A stretch of DNA of 64,000 nucleotides from a bacterium 1XD21-70 (GTDB lineage: Bacteria > Bacillota > Clostridia > Lachnospirales > Lachnospiraceae), in the NCBI GenBank assembly GCA_003669055.1, contig RAYB01000006.1:83188-147187 (forward strand), written 5' to 3'. Shown here piece by piece: positions 57,607 to 64,000 of this stretch; position 1 is the first letter of the stretch, and the number at the start of each line of letters is the position of its first letter. The position numbers and the translations under genes are program-made. The notes under the pieces are model-generated. The model was not told where the DNA came from. It saw nothing but the letters and a program-made list of their open reading frames with translations, and did not search any database.

Positions 57607-59555
57607 GGTTTATCCTCCAAGGCTTTCAGGCGTTTCAGTTCATCTTCTAAGTATTCGATACGTTTTTCCCGTGAAGTTTTGGCATTGCACAGTTCTTTGA
57701 GTTGGCTTATGGATTTTTGGAGTACCTTTTTGAGGTAAGGTTCATCGATGACGGCGGTTTTTTCTTCCAAAAGATCGAGGCGCGGCTGGAGGTTGCTATG
57801 GCAGCAGGCAGGGGAAGCCGACTGGAGTGTCTCTTTCAGACGGGCGATTTCTTCGAGAAGCCGGTTGGTGTAATCTTCTGCGAAGGCACCGAACGGTGAC
57901 TGCAGGAACATGCTGTCTAGCAGGATGTCGTTAAGGTTGCTCATAAAGCCATGGTTCGCGGGCATGACGTATTGTGAACTGCCGGAGACGCCCAGGCAGA
58001 GGATGTCCTTTTTGGGGACATCCGACAGAAGGAGCGGGGAGTGGGTCGCAATCACGATCTGGAACTGATAATCACAGAACCCGTCGCTTTTGAGCAGATC
58101 CGTCAGCCGCTTTAAAAAAAGCCGTGACCATTCCGGGTGCAGGCGGCTGTCTGGTTCATCCAAAAGCAGGAGGATATTGGATGCCTGCCGGTTTACCTCT
58201 TTGATGCCGGAGAGAACCGCAGCATACAGGTCAATGAGAGCCAGTTCCCCGCTGCTTAAGTGCTGTATATGGAAGGGAAGGAATGCCGTGTGGTTAAGTT
58301 CGTGTTCCGTTGCGGAATTGTTATGGTCATAGCATGCCATCAGCGGCTCCAGGAAATTAGCCTCGCAGGAGGACAAAAGGATCTTTGCCCGGTCGCCGGA
58401 TACGAAAAACCGTTCCGGGATCTGCTCCAGGGCGGCACAGAACTGCTTTGCCAGATGGAGGTCGTAGGAATCTATGACGGTACTTTTATAGGAATCCGGC
58501 GGGGCATCAGCCCGGGTCAAGGATTCCATAAAGCCCAGCAAAAAGTCACGCCGCTTGGTATAGCGGACGGATTCTGGGGCGTCCGCCTGGTCATGGAATG
58601 TGTTTTCATTTTTTGCGGGATGCTCTTTCAGGGAAAAAACGAGCAATTCTTCCAGATAACGGATCACCATGCTGTGGCAGAGGCTCAATTCCGGCTGGCA
58701 GCCAAAGTGCTTTTCCAATGCAGGAGACGGCATGGATAAAAAGGAATGACCGTTTCCATAGATAGCTTCGGCCAGGGAGTAATCCCGGCGAAAAAGGGTA
58801 AGTTCATTGATTTCGCTTTGCCGGAGCGTAAGCGTGGCGGTCAGAGAGGCAGGGTCATTGTCAAAAAAGGGATAAAATTCTTTGTCCTTATGTGCGGCCA
58901 GGTAAAGGAAATGTTCCACTGCCTGGTAGCCGAATTGTGATATGTCATAGCGGGGGAAGAAGCATGCATTGTACGGATCGGATTTTTGGCGTTTTGGCCG
59001 GGTATACCAGGAGACAGACGGTTCCTGGCAATAGAAAAGGCAGTTCAGCTGATTGATATGTTTCCGGCCGGATTTCGGATCCCGGGATTCCTGCAGCACG
59101 CCAACATTGGTGAGCAGGTGGTGGGTAAAATCATACTGGAAACTGACGGAATAGTGGTTTTGCAGAAAAAGGTCGGTTTTTACGACAATGGAAGGGTTAT
59201 AGCCTTCCAGGGCAAAGGAATCCCCCCCTAGATGGTATAAGGCAAACCAGTCATAGGTCTGTTCCTTTGTGGGGTATGGGGTATCTTCATATTGCAGAAA
59301 TTCATTTCTCAGATCCTGGGGCGACAGGCCGAGAAGGCTTAGGATGGTGGATTTCCCGCAGCCGTTTTTGCCGACCAACAGCTTGAGGCCCGTGATATTT
59401 TCCCCATAAGCAAAAAACGGCGGCTGTGGATTCTGTCTGATATCCAGGGCCTTGTTTTCACGGTCAAAATGTACCAGGTAGTCGTCAGAAAAGGAAAATT
59501 CGTGGTATGCCAATGGCCGGTTAACATGGCCGATATAGAGATATAACAATTTCAT
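57603..59555 (-). CDS. AAA/ABC-type ATPase, PtuA-like
   Basis: 650 residues from ATG 59555 (ACAGGAGG upstream); the longer frame to 59678 overlaps the regulator gene. Walker A KLLVGKNGCGKSTILSLLGL, signature-like HLSSGELALIDLYAAVL, Walker B ILLLLDEPDSRLHPEWSRLF, switch His IVIATHSPLLLSD. This is an SMC/ABC-type ATPase with large inserted helical part. With the HNH gene it resembles Septu PtuAB. Alternatives: another ATPase-HNH system of the AAA_21 type. 46 bp downstream of the regulator gene. Confidence 0.78.
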   Translation of the reverse strand: MKLLYLYIGHVNRPLAYHEFSFSDDYLVHFDRENKALDIRQNPQPPFFAYGENITGLKLLVGKNGCGKSTILSLLGLSPQDLRNEFLQYEDTPYPTKEQTYDWFALYHLGGDSFALEGYNPSIVVKTDLFLQNHYSVSFQYDFTHHLLTNVGVLQESRDPKSGRKHINQLNCLFYCQEPSVSWYTRPKRQKSDPYNACFFPRYDISQFGYQAVEHFLYLAAHKDKEFYPFFDNDPASLTATLTLRQSEINELTLFRRDYSLAEAIYGNGHSFLSMPSPALEKHFGCQPELSLCHSMVIRYLEELLVFSLKEHPAKNENTFHDQADAPESVRYTKRRDFLLGFMESLTRADAPPDSYKSTVIDSYDLHLAKQFCAALEQIPERFFVSGDRAKILLSSCEANFLEPLMACYDHNNSATEHELNHTAFLPFHIQHLSSGELALIDLYAAVLSGIKEVNRQASNILLLLDEPDSRLHPEWSRLFLKRLTDLLKSDGFCDYQFQIVIATHSPLLLSDVPKKDILCLGVSGSSQYVMPANHGFMSNLNDILLDSMFLQSPFGAFAEDYTNRLLEEIARLKETLQSASPACCHSNLQPRLDLLEEKTAVIDEPYLKKVLQKSISQLKELCNAKTSREKRIEYLEDELKRLKALEDKP

Positions 59556-59601
59556 CGCTGGTGGATCCTCCTGTCGGGTGTACATACATACCCAGGCATT
59601 G

Positions 59602-60306
59602 TCAGCTGTTTGTGCTGTCTGTGATAAAGTACTGCCGGTATTCGTCGGAAAACAGGTCGCTGCCCATACGGCGCACACCTCCGTAGAGATGGCGTTTTAA
59701 CAGCGGTTCGATGGCAGAGAGGTTTTTGGACTCTATGGCTTCAATTAATTCTTGGTGTTCCTGCATGACATCCGGCACATTGCGCCCTTTTACAATATCT
59801 AAGCGGATAAAGCGGGAATAGTCCGCCTGCGGGCGGGTCAGGTTCTCCCAAAGATAAAGCTTATCCGTCGCCGAAAACCAGATTTTGTGCATGGACAGAT
59901 CCATATGGAGGAATTCATTGATATCAAAATGTTCCGGGTCGAGGGACAGCTTATGTGCAATCTTTTGCAGCAGTTCTTGGGAATAGCGGATGCGCGCGAT
60001 ATCCGTGGGGGTACAGATAGCGATAAAATCGCGGAGGACCATGCATTCCACAGCCAGGCGCTGGAATATCCACTGGGTGGCAAGGCTGAGGCTGATAGAG
60101 GTGACAATAGTGCCCTTGCAGGGGACGATCTGTACAAAACCATTTTGCTGCAGGCGCTGCAGTACGCTTCGGATCGGGGTACGTGAGATATGGAAACGCC
60201 GGCAGAGAGTATTCTCGCTGAGCGTCTCGCCAGGCAGGATTTTGAGTTGGGCAATTTCGCTTTCCAGGATACTATAGATTTCGTCACAGGAAAGGTTGTC
60301 TTCCAT
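59602..60306 (-). CDS. GntR-family regulator (FCD type)
   Basis: 234 residues: N-terminal winged helix (LPGETLSENTLCRRFHISRTPIRSVLQRLQQNG, in part) and FCD ligand domain with conserved D..H...H-type residues (FLHMDLSMHKIWF, MQEHQELIEAIESKN). FCD domains bind metal and small carboxylates. It is divergent from the TRAP transporter genes, and TTGTATACAA sites lie between, so it most likely controls their uptake system. Confidence 0.88.
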   Translation of the reverse strand: MEDNLSCDEIYSILESEIAQLKILPGETLSENTLCRRFHISRTPIRSVLQRLQQNGFVQIVPCKGTIVTSISLSLATQWIFQRLAVECMVLRDFIAICTPTDIARIRYSQELLQKIAHKLSLDPEHFDINEFLHMDLSMHKIWFSATDKLYLWENLTRPQADYSRFIRLDIVKGRNVPDVMQEHQELIEAIESKNLSAIEPLLKRHLYGGVRRMGSDLFSDEYRQYFITDSTNS

Positions 60307-60407
60307 GCATGCACCTCCGTTCCGTAGTTATTTATTCCTTTATTATAGGAGGAAAAAAACGAACTGTCAAATAGAAGGCTAAAAGGAAAGAAAACAGGGC
60401 ATCTTTC

Positions 60408-60417
60408 TTGTATACAG
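60408..60417. promoter_or_regulatory. Candidate GntR operator 1
   Basis: TTGTATACAG, nine of ten bases equal to the perfect palindrome at 60641. It lies about 100 bp upstream of the regulator gene and may give autoregulation. Confidence 0.5.
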
Positions 60418-60640
60418 GCATGACAAAAAGCGGGGATAAAATATGGTAAAAGACACGAAAAAACAAAAGAGTGTAAAAAATAGCTTAAAGTTAAATGGAA
60501 AAAGTCAACAATTTTGAGAAATATATTTATAAATAATATACAAAATATCAGTTTTGTGATAAAAAATGTAAAAAATATATGCAGTATCAAGGGAAAAACG
60601 GTTGCTTTTATAACAATATTATGGTAAGATCAAGACATGG

Positions 60641-60650
60641 TTGTATACAA
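60641..60650. promoter_or_regulatory. Candidate GntR operator 2
   Basis: TTGTATACAA, a perfect 10-bp palindrome of the kind bound by FadR/FCD regulators. It lies just downstream of a probable dctP promoter (TTGCTT, 17 bp, TAAGAT ending about 60630), where binding would block the start of transcription. Confidence 0.6.
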
Positions 60651-60733
60651 GGTGTGCACAAATTGGCGCCAGGGTATGGCGCCAAAACAAAAACCGAATG
60701 ACCGGTTTCTGACAGGAAAAGGAGGAAGGATTT

Positions 60734-61858
60734 ATGAAAAAAAGTATTGCAATGTTACTGACTCTGGCACTGGCGGCATCCAGCCTGGTGGCTTGTGGCG
60801 GCAAAAGCGAGCCGGCAGCAAGCGCGGCTCCGGCGGCAGATACGACTGCGGCAGCGGCAGGAGGCGCGGCAGCAGACAGTGCAGAGACAGAGGCAGCAGC
60901 AGCCGGTGAGGATGCTTTCGCAGACCTGGGTGATTTTACCATGATGGTTGGCCATGCACAGCCTGAGGGCAATCCCCGTTTTGTTTCCATGGAGAAGTTT
61001 GCAGAGGACGTGGCGGCTAAGACAAACGGCCATGTGACCGTAGAGGTATTCGGCAACGGCCAGCTGGGTACGGAAAAAGAGATGTTAGAGCAGGTAGTGG
61101 CTGGCACCGTCCAGGGTATGAGGGGCGGCCAGTTCGATTTCAGCCCGCGCCTGCTGATGTTTACCTTGCCGTTTTTGGCACAGAACCGCGCACAGGTTAC
61201 CGCTTTGCTGCAGAGTGATTTGGCAAAGAAGGTCTGTGCGGAGGCGGAGGCCGAGACCGGAACCGTGATTATCAACCTGTGTGACGCAGGCGGCTGGAGG
61301 CAGTTCTCCAACAGTAAGCATGCGATCACCAAGCCGGAAGATTTGGTTGGCTTAAAGATGCGTACCAATGGGATGAATACCATTGACAAGACATTTGTGG
61401 CACTGGGCGCCACCACCACGACTATCCCTTATTCGGATCTGTACATGGGATTGAAGACCGGTGTTGCCGACGGGCAGGAAAACCCGTGGGTGAATGTGGA
61501 AGGGATGAAATTCTATGAGGTACAGAAGTATTTCACGGAGGTCAACTACCAGTTCCATCCGGATCCGTTTTATGTGAATGCGGCTTGGTGGAATGAACTG
61601 CCGCAGGAGTACCGTGATATTATCTCTGAGTGCGCTACCGAGATGGGAACCTACAATGACCAGCTGATCGATGAGAACCAGTCAGCAGCCAAGCAGGTGG
61701 TTATCGATGCCGGCTGTGAGGTTTATGAACCGTCTGAGGAAGAATTGAAGGCTTTCCAGGATGCGGTGCAGGTTGTTTATGACCAGTGCGTGGAGGAAGG
61801 CATCATGACTGCCGACGAATTGCAGGAGATGCTGGATATCGTGGCAAATGCAAAGTAA
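60734..61858 (+). CDS. dctP: TRAP transporter substrate-binding lipoprotein DctP
   Basis: 374 residues. Lipoprotein signal: MKKSIAMLLTLALAASSLVAC with lipobox LVAC. Low-complexity Ala-rich linker, then the DctP fold (MMVGHAQPEGNPRFVSMEKF, VTVEVFGNGQLGTEKEMLEQ, DAGGWRQFSNSKHAITKPED, PYSDLYMGLKTGVADGQENP). The usual substrate is a carboxylate. AAAGGAGG before the ATG. Confidence 0.94.
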   Translation: MKKSIAMLLTLALAASSLVACGGKSEPAASAAPAADTTAAAAGGAAADSAETEAAAAGEDAFADLGDFTMMVGHAQPEGNPRFVSMEKFAEDVAAKTNGHVTVEVFGNGQLGTEKEMLEQVVAGTVQGMRGGQFDFSPRLLMFTLPFLAQNRAQVTALLQSDLAKKVCAEAEAETGTVIINLCDAGGWRQFSNSKHAITKPEDLVGLKMRTNGMNTIDKTFVALGATTTTIPYSDLYMGLKTGVADGQENPWVNVEGMKFYEVQKYFTEVNYQFHPDPFYVNAAWWNELPQEYRDIISECATEMGTYNDQLIDENQSAAKQVVIDAGCEVYEPSEEELKAFQDAVQVVYDQCVEEGIMTADELQEMLDIVANAK

Positions 61859-61941
61859 TCGAAATGCCCATATAGGCAGGGCTCGGGGAGATTCCCGGCC
61901 TGTATAAATAAAGAAACAGACAGAGCTGGTTTATCATTCGG

Positions 61942-61991
61942 AGGCTCCTGGAAATCATGGTACCGGAAGTACCGATGTATTCCGGGAGCCT
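61942..61991 (+). terminator. Hairpin between dctP and dctQ
   Basis: AGGCTCCTGGAA (61942-61953) pairs with TTCCGGGAGCCT (61980-61991); inside is a second small stem GGTAC/GTACC. No long T-run follows. Such hairpins can stabilise the 5' message or end part of transcription, giving more binding protein than permease. Confidence 0.5.
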
Positions 61992-62039
61992 TTCCGGTTG
62001 TCGGAATGGCTGCAAAAATAAGAAAGGGGGCTGGTTATC

Positions 62040-62567
62040 ATTATCATCGAAAGGCTGAAAAAAATAGGTGATAAGGTATTTCAGGTTTATTTTGGCATCG
62101 GTGTGGTGGCGATGGGGCTGCTGGCCGTGCTGGTGATTTTTTCCGTAATCGCGCGGTATTTCTTTTCCTATAGCTGGAAGGAGTTGTCTGAGTTCAACGT
62201 AACACTGTTCGCATTCACGACTTTCTGGGGTATGGGTATCAATGTGCTGAAAAACGAACATGTAATCATCGACATCGTCTATGACCGTGTGCCGCCGGCG
62301 ATTAAAAGGTGGCTCAGTGTAGCCAATTACCTGATTGTCTTGGCAGTGGACCTGGTGTTCACGAAGCAGGGCTTTTCCTATGTCGGTGTGGCCGGCAAGC
62401 AGATCAGCCAGGGTATGGAGATTCCCATGAAGTACATGTACGGGATCATGCCAATGGCCGGTATCATCTGTGCCGTCTGCATCGTTATCAAAATTATTGA
62501 GTTTATCACCGCGGATCTTTCTTATTTCGCACCAAAGAACCAGGTGCTGACAAAAGAAACCCCGTAA
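62040..62567 (+). CDS. dctQ: TRAP transporter small permease DctQ
   Basis: About 175 residues, four membrane helices (VVAMGLLAVLVIFSVIARYF, LFAFTTFWGMGINVLKNEHV, YLIVLAVDLVFTKQGFSYVG, MPMAGIICAVCIVIKIIEF). The first ATG/GTG candidates (62100-62103) fall inside the first helix and have no ribosome site; the cytoplasmic N-terminus typical of DctQ (IERLKKIGDKVFQVYFG) is encoded upstream, after GAAAGGGGG, so an ATT start at 62040 is the best guess. The start is uncertain, the gene is not. Confidence 0.88.
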   Translation: MIIERLKKIGDKVFQVYFGIGVVAMGLLAVLVIFSVIARYFFSYSWKELSEFNVTLFAFTTFWGMGINVLKNEHVIIDIVYDRVPPAIKRWLSVANYLIVLAVDLVFTKQGFSYVGVAGKQISQGMEIPMKYMYGIMPMAGIICAVCIVIKIIEFITADLSYFAPKNQVLTKETP

Positions 62568-62593
62568 GAAGAGAAAGGAGCTGAGTATCTGTT

Positions 62594-63883
62594 ATGGCAA
62601 TGATTATTCTTTTAGTGCTGCTGATCTTCTTTGCGGTGCTGGGAGTGCCGCTGGCTTTCGCGATTGGCGCCTCCTGTGTAACATATATCGTCACCAATGC
62701 CCCCAATTTTCTTTCCATGGTGCCGCAGCGGGTATGGAACGGTGCTTTCAGTGAACTGATGATCGCCATGCCGTTGTTCATGCTGGCCGGTGAACTGATG
62801 AATACCGGCGGCATCACCAAACGGATTATCAATTTCTGCCTGCAGATTTTAAAGCCGATTAACGGCGGGCTGGGAGAAGTCAATATCGTGGCGTCCATGA
62901 TTTTTGGCGGTATTTCCGGCTCCTCGGTGGCAGATACCTCGGCGCTGGGCAGTATTCTGATCCCGGCGATGGAGGATCTGGGATATCCGCCGGATGCCTC
63001 GGCCGGTATCACGGTGGCCTCCTCTACCATGGGGATGATCATCCCGCCGTCCACCCCCATGATCGTGTATTCCATGATATCCGGTGCCTCGGTGGGCGCA
63101 CTGTTTATGGCCGGTGCCGTGCCGGGTCTTCTGATTGGGGTCACCCAGCTGGTGGTTGTATTTGCCATCAGCCATAAAAAAGGCTGGCATCCGGCGAAAA
63201 CTCCGTTTGTGTTCGGGGAATTTGCCTCAGCGATCTTATCGGGCATCCCGGCTTTGCTGATGCCGGTATTTATCATCATATGTGTATCTTTTGGAGTATG
63301 CACCGCATCGGAGAGTGCCGGTGTGGCGGTGCTGTATTCGATTCTGGTAGGTTTCTTTATCTATAAGGAACTGACCTGGAAGGCTGTTGTTGAGGCGCTG
63401 AAAAAGACACTGATCTCTTCCTCCTCGATCATGCTGATCATCGGTTTTACGACAATCTTTACCTGGGTGCTGACAATGCAGAAGGTGCCGCAGATTGTGG
63501 CGAATTTCTTTATTGCACTCAACATGCCCAGCTGGGGGATTGCGCTGGTGTTCTGTGTCATGATCCTGATGATCGGCACTTTTATCGACGTGAGCCCGGC
63601 AATTCTTTTGCTGACCCCGATCATGCTGCCTGTGATGCAAAGTTATGGATTCTCGGCGCTGCAGTTTGGCGCAATGATGATTACCGGCCTGGCAATCGGG
63701 CTTGTTACCCCGCCGGTGGGCATGTGCCTGAATGCATGCAATAAAATAAACCGAATGCCGATTATCGCGATATTCCGGGGGGCGTTGCCGTATCTGATCT
63801 GCAACATTATCGTGCTGCTGGCTATCAGCCTGTTTGCGCCGCTGACAACTTGGCTGCCGTTGGCGCTGGGCTATAGTTTGTAG
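62594..63883 (+). CDS. dctM: TRAP transporter large permease DctM
   Basis: 429 residues, about 12 membrane segments, DctM family: GVPLAFAIGASCVTYIV, MIFGGISGSSVADTSALGSI, STMGMIIPPSTPMIVYSMIS, ITGLAIGLVTPPVGMCLNAC. Completes the DctPQM secondary transporter, Na+-driven. AGAAAGGAG before the ATG. Confidence 0.94.
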   Translation: MAMIILLVLLIFFAVLGVPLAFAIGASCVTYIVTNAPNFLSMVPQRVWNGAFSELMIAMPLFMLAGELMNTGGITKRIINFCLQILKPINGGLGEVNIVASMIFGGISGSSVADTSALGSILIPAMEDLGYPPDASAGITVASSTMGMIIPPSTPMIVYSMISGASVGALFMAGAVPGLLIGVTQLVVVFAISHKKGWHPAKTPFVFGEFASAILSGIPALLMPVFIIICVSFGVCTASESAGVAVLYSILVGFFIYKELTWKAVVEALKKTLISSSSIMLIIGFTTIFTWVLTMQKVPQIVANFFIALNMPSWGIALVFCVMILMIGTFIDVSPAILLLTPIMLPVMQSYGFSALQFGAMMITGLAIGLVTPPVGMCLNACNKINRMPIIAIFRGALPYLICNIIVLLAISLFAPLTTWLPLALGYSL

Positions 63884-64000
63884 GGGATTTCTGGTTTGGG
63901 CGTCGGACGCCTGGGAGAAAAAGTAGGTAATTGCGAAACAAGTTCAAAATCTTGATTCCAATAGGGCAAAGGCCCGGTTGAGCCGGACTTACAGGAGGTG
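63884..64000 (+). other. End of window: leader of a next gene
   Basis: No gene in the last 117 bases. A small hairpin (GGGCGTC/GACGCC) follows dctM, and the window ends with ACAGGAGGTG, a strong ribosome site, so another rightward gene of the TRAP operon should start a few bases outside. Confidence 0.5.

Noticed and set aside
60619..61419. 266-residue minus-strand frame opposite dctP
   Set aside because: Antisense shadow of a clear lipoprotein gene; no ribosome site.
1..64000. tRNA and rRNA genes
   Set aside because: None recognised by eye; no tRNA-like CCA-end or TPsiC arm at the attachment site, which is in oppF.

Overview
The window holds one complete integrated prophage of about 51.5 kb (about 57 to 51533) plus roughly 12.5 kb of host chromosome on its right. 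Gene content and style (opp-type ABC transporter, DctPQM TRAP transporter, AT-leaning intergenic DNA with strong TTGACA/TATAAT promoters, AGGAGG ribosome sites, Clostridia-type phage families) suggest a Clostridia host, probably a gut Lachnospiraceae; that is inference. The prophage sits inside an oppF-like gene: the 3' part of the gene (reading SGCGKST...) is at bases 1-65 and the 5' part (ending GVVGES) is at 51525-51660, both on the minus strand, sharing a 9-bp core CGGATTCCC. Integration therefore splits the Walker A P-loop codons.

Phage layout, left to right. 126-3341: a small HTH regulator and seven small genes; four near-identical promoters carry an embedded inverted repeat that also overlaps the regulator's own promoter (candidate accessory or anti-defence island). 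3342-3840: three degenerate 153-bp repeats between a bidirectional terminator and a leftward promoter. 3900-6237: lysis (endolysin, holin, two small membrane proteins). 6285-9391: a diversity-generating retroelement (DGR): reverse transcriptase, template repeat TR, Avd, and a first variable protein. 9393-31362: late genes, leftward, with a lambda-like head (Nu1/GpA terminase, portal, ClpP-type protease, decoration, capsid E) and a P2-like contractile tail (sheath, tube, E/E' frameshift chaperone, tape measure, X, D, V, U, gp25, J, I). 31711-32963: a tyrosine recombinase and a sigma-like late regulator. 33065-47088: leftward early genes (SSB, DnaC-like loader, replisome organizer, three DNA methyltransferases, unknowns), including a TubR/TubZ pair with eight exact 10-bp iterons and, 35 kb from the TR, a second DGR variable protein whose VR differs from the TR only at template adenines. 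47101-51462: the divergent immunity switch, XRE repressor, lysogenically expressed membrane/SWIM proteins, a large serine integrase and one terminal small gene.

Host genes on the right: the interrupted opp operon (M28 peptidase, OppB, OppC, OppD, broken OppF), an overlapping HNH nuclease/ATPase pair resembling Septu (PtuAB), a GntR-FCD regulator, and a divergent TRAP transporter (DctP, DctQ, DctM).

Most notable points: a DGR with two targets, one of them in the early region, both followed by a GATA-loop hairpin and paired 10-bp repeats; a type III (TubZRC) partition locus in a chromosomally integrated phage; a small-gene array with one shared operator; two methyltransferase genes frameshifted at homopolymers and a third that ends at one; and integration exactly in an ATPase P-loop.
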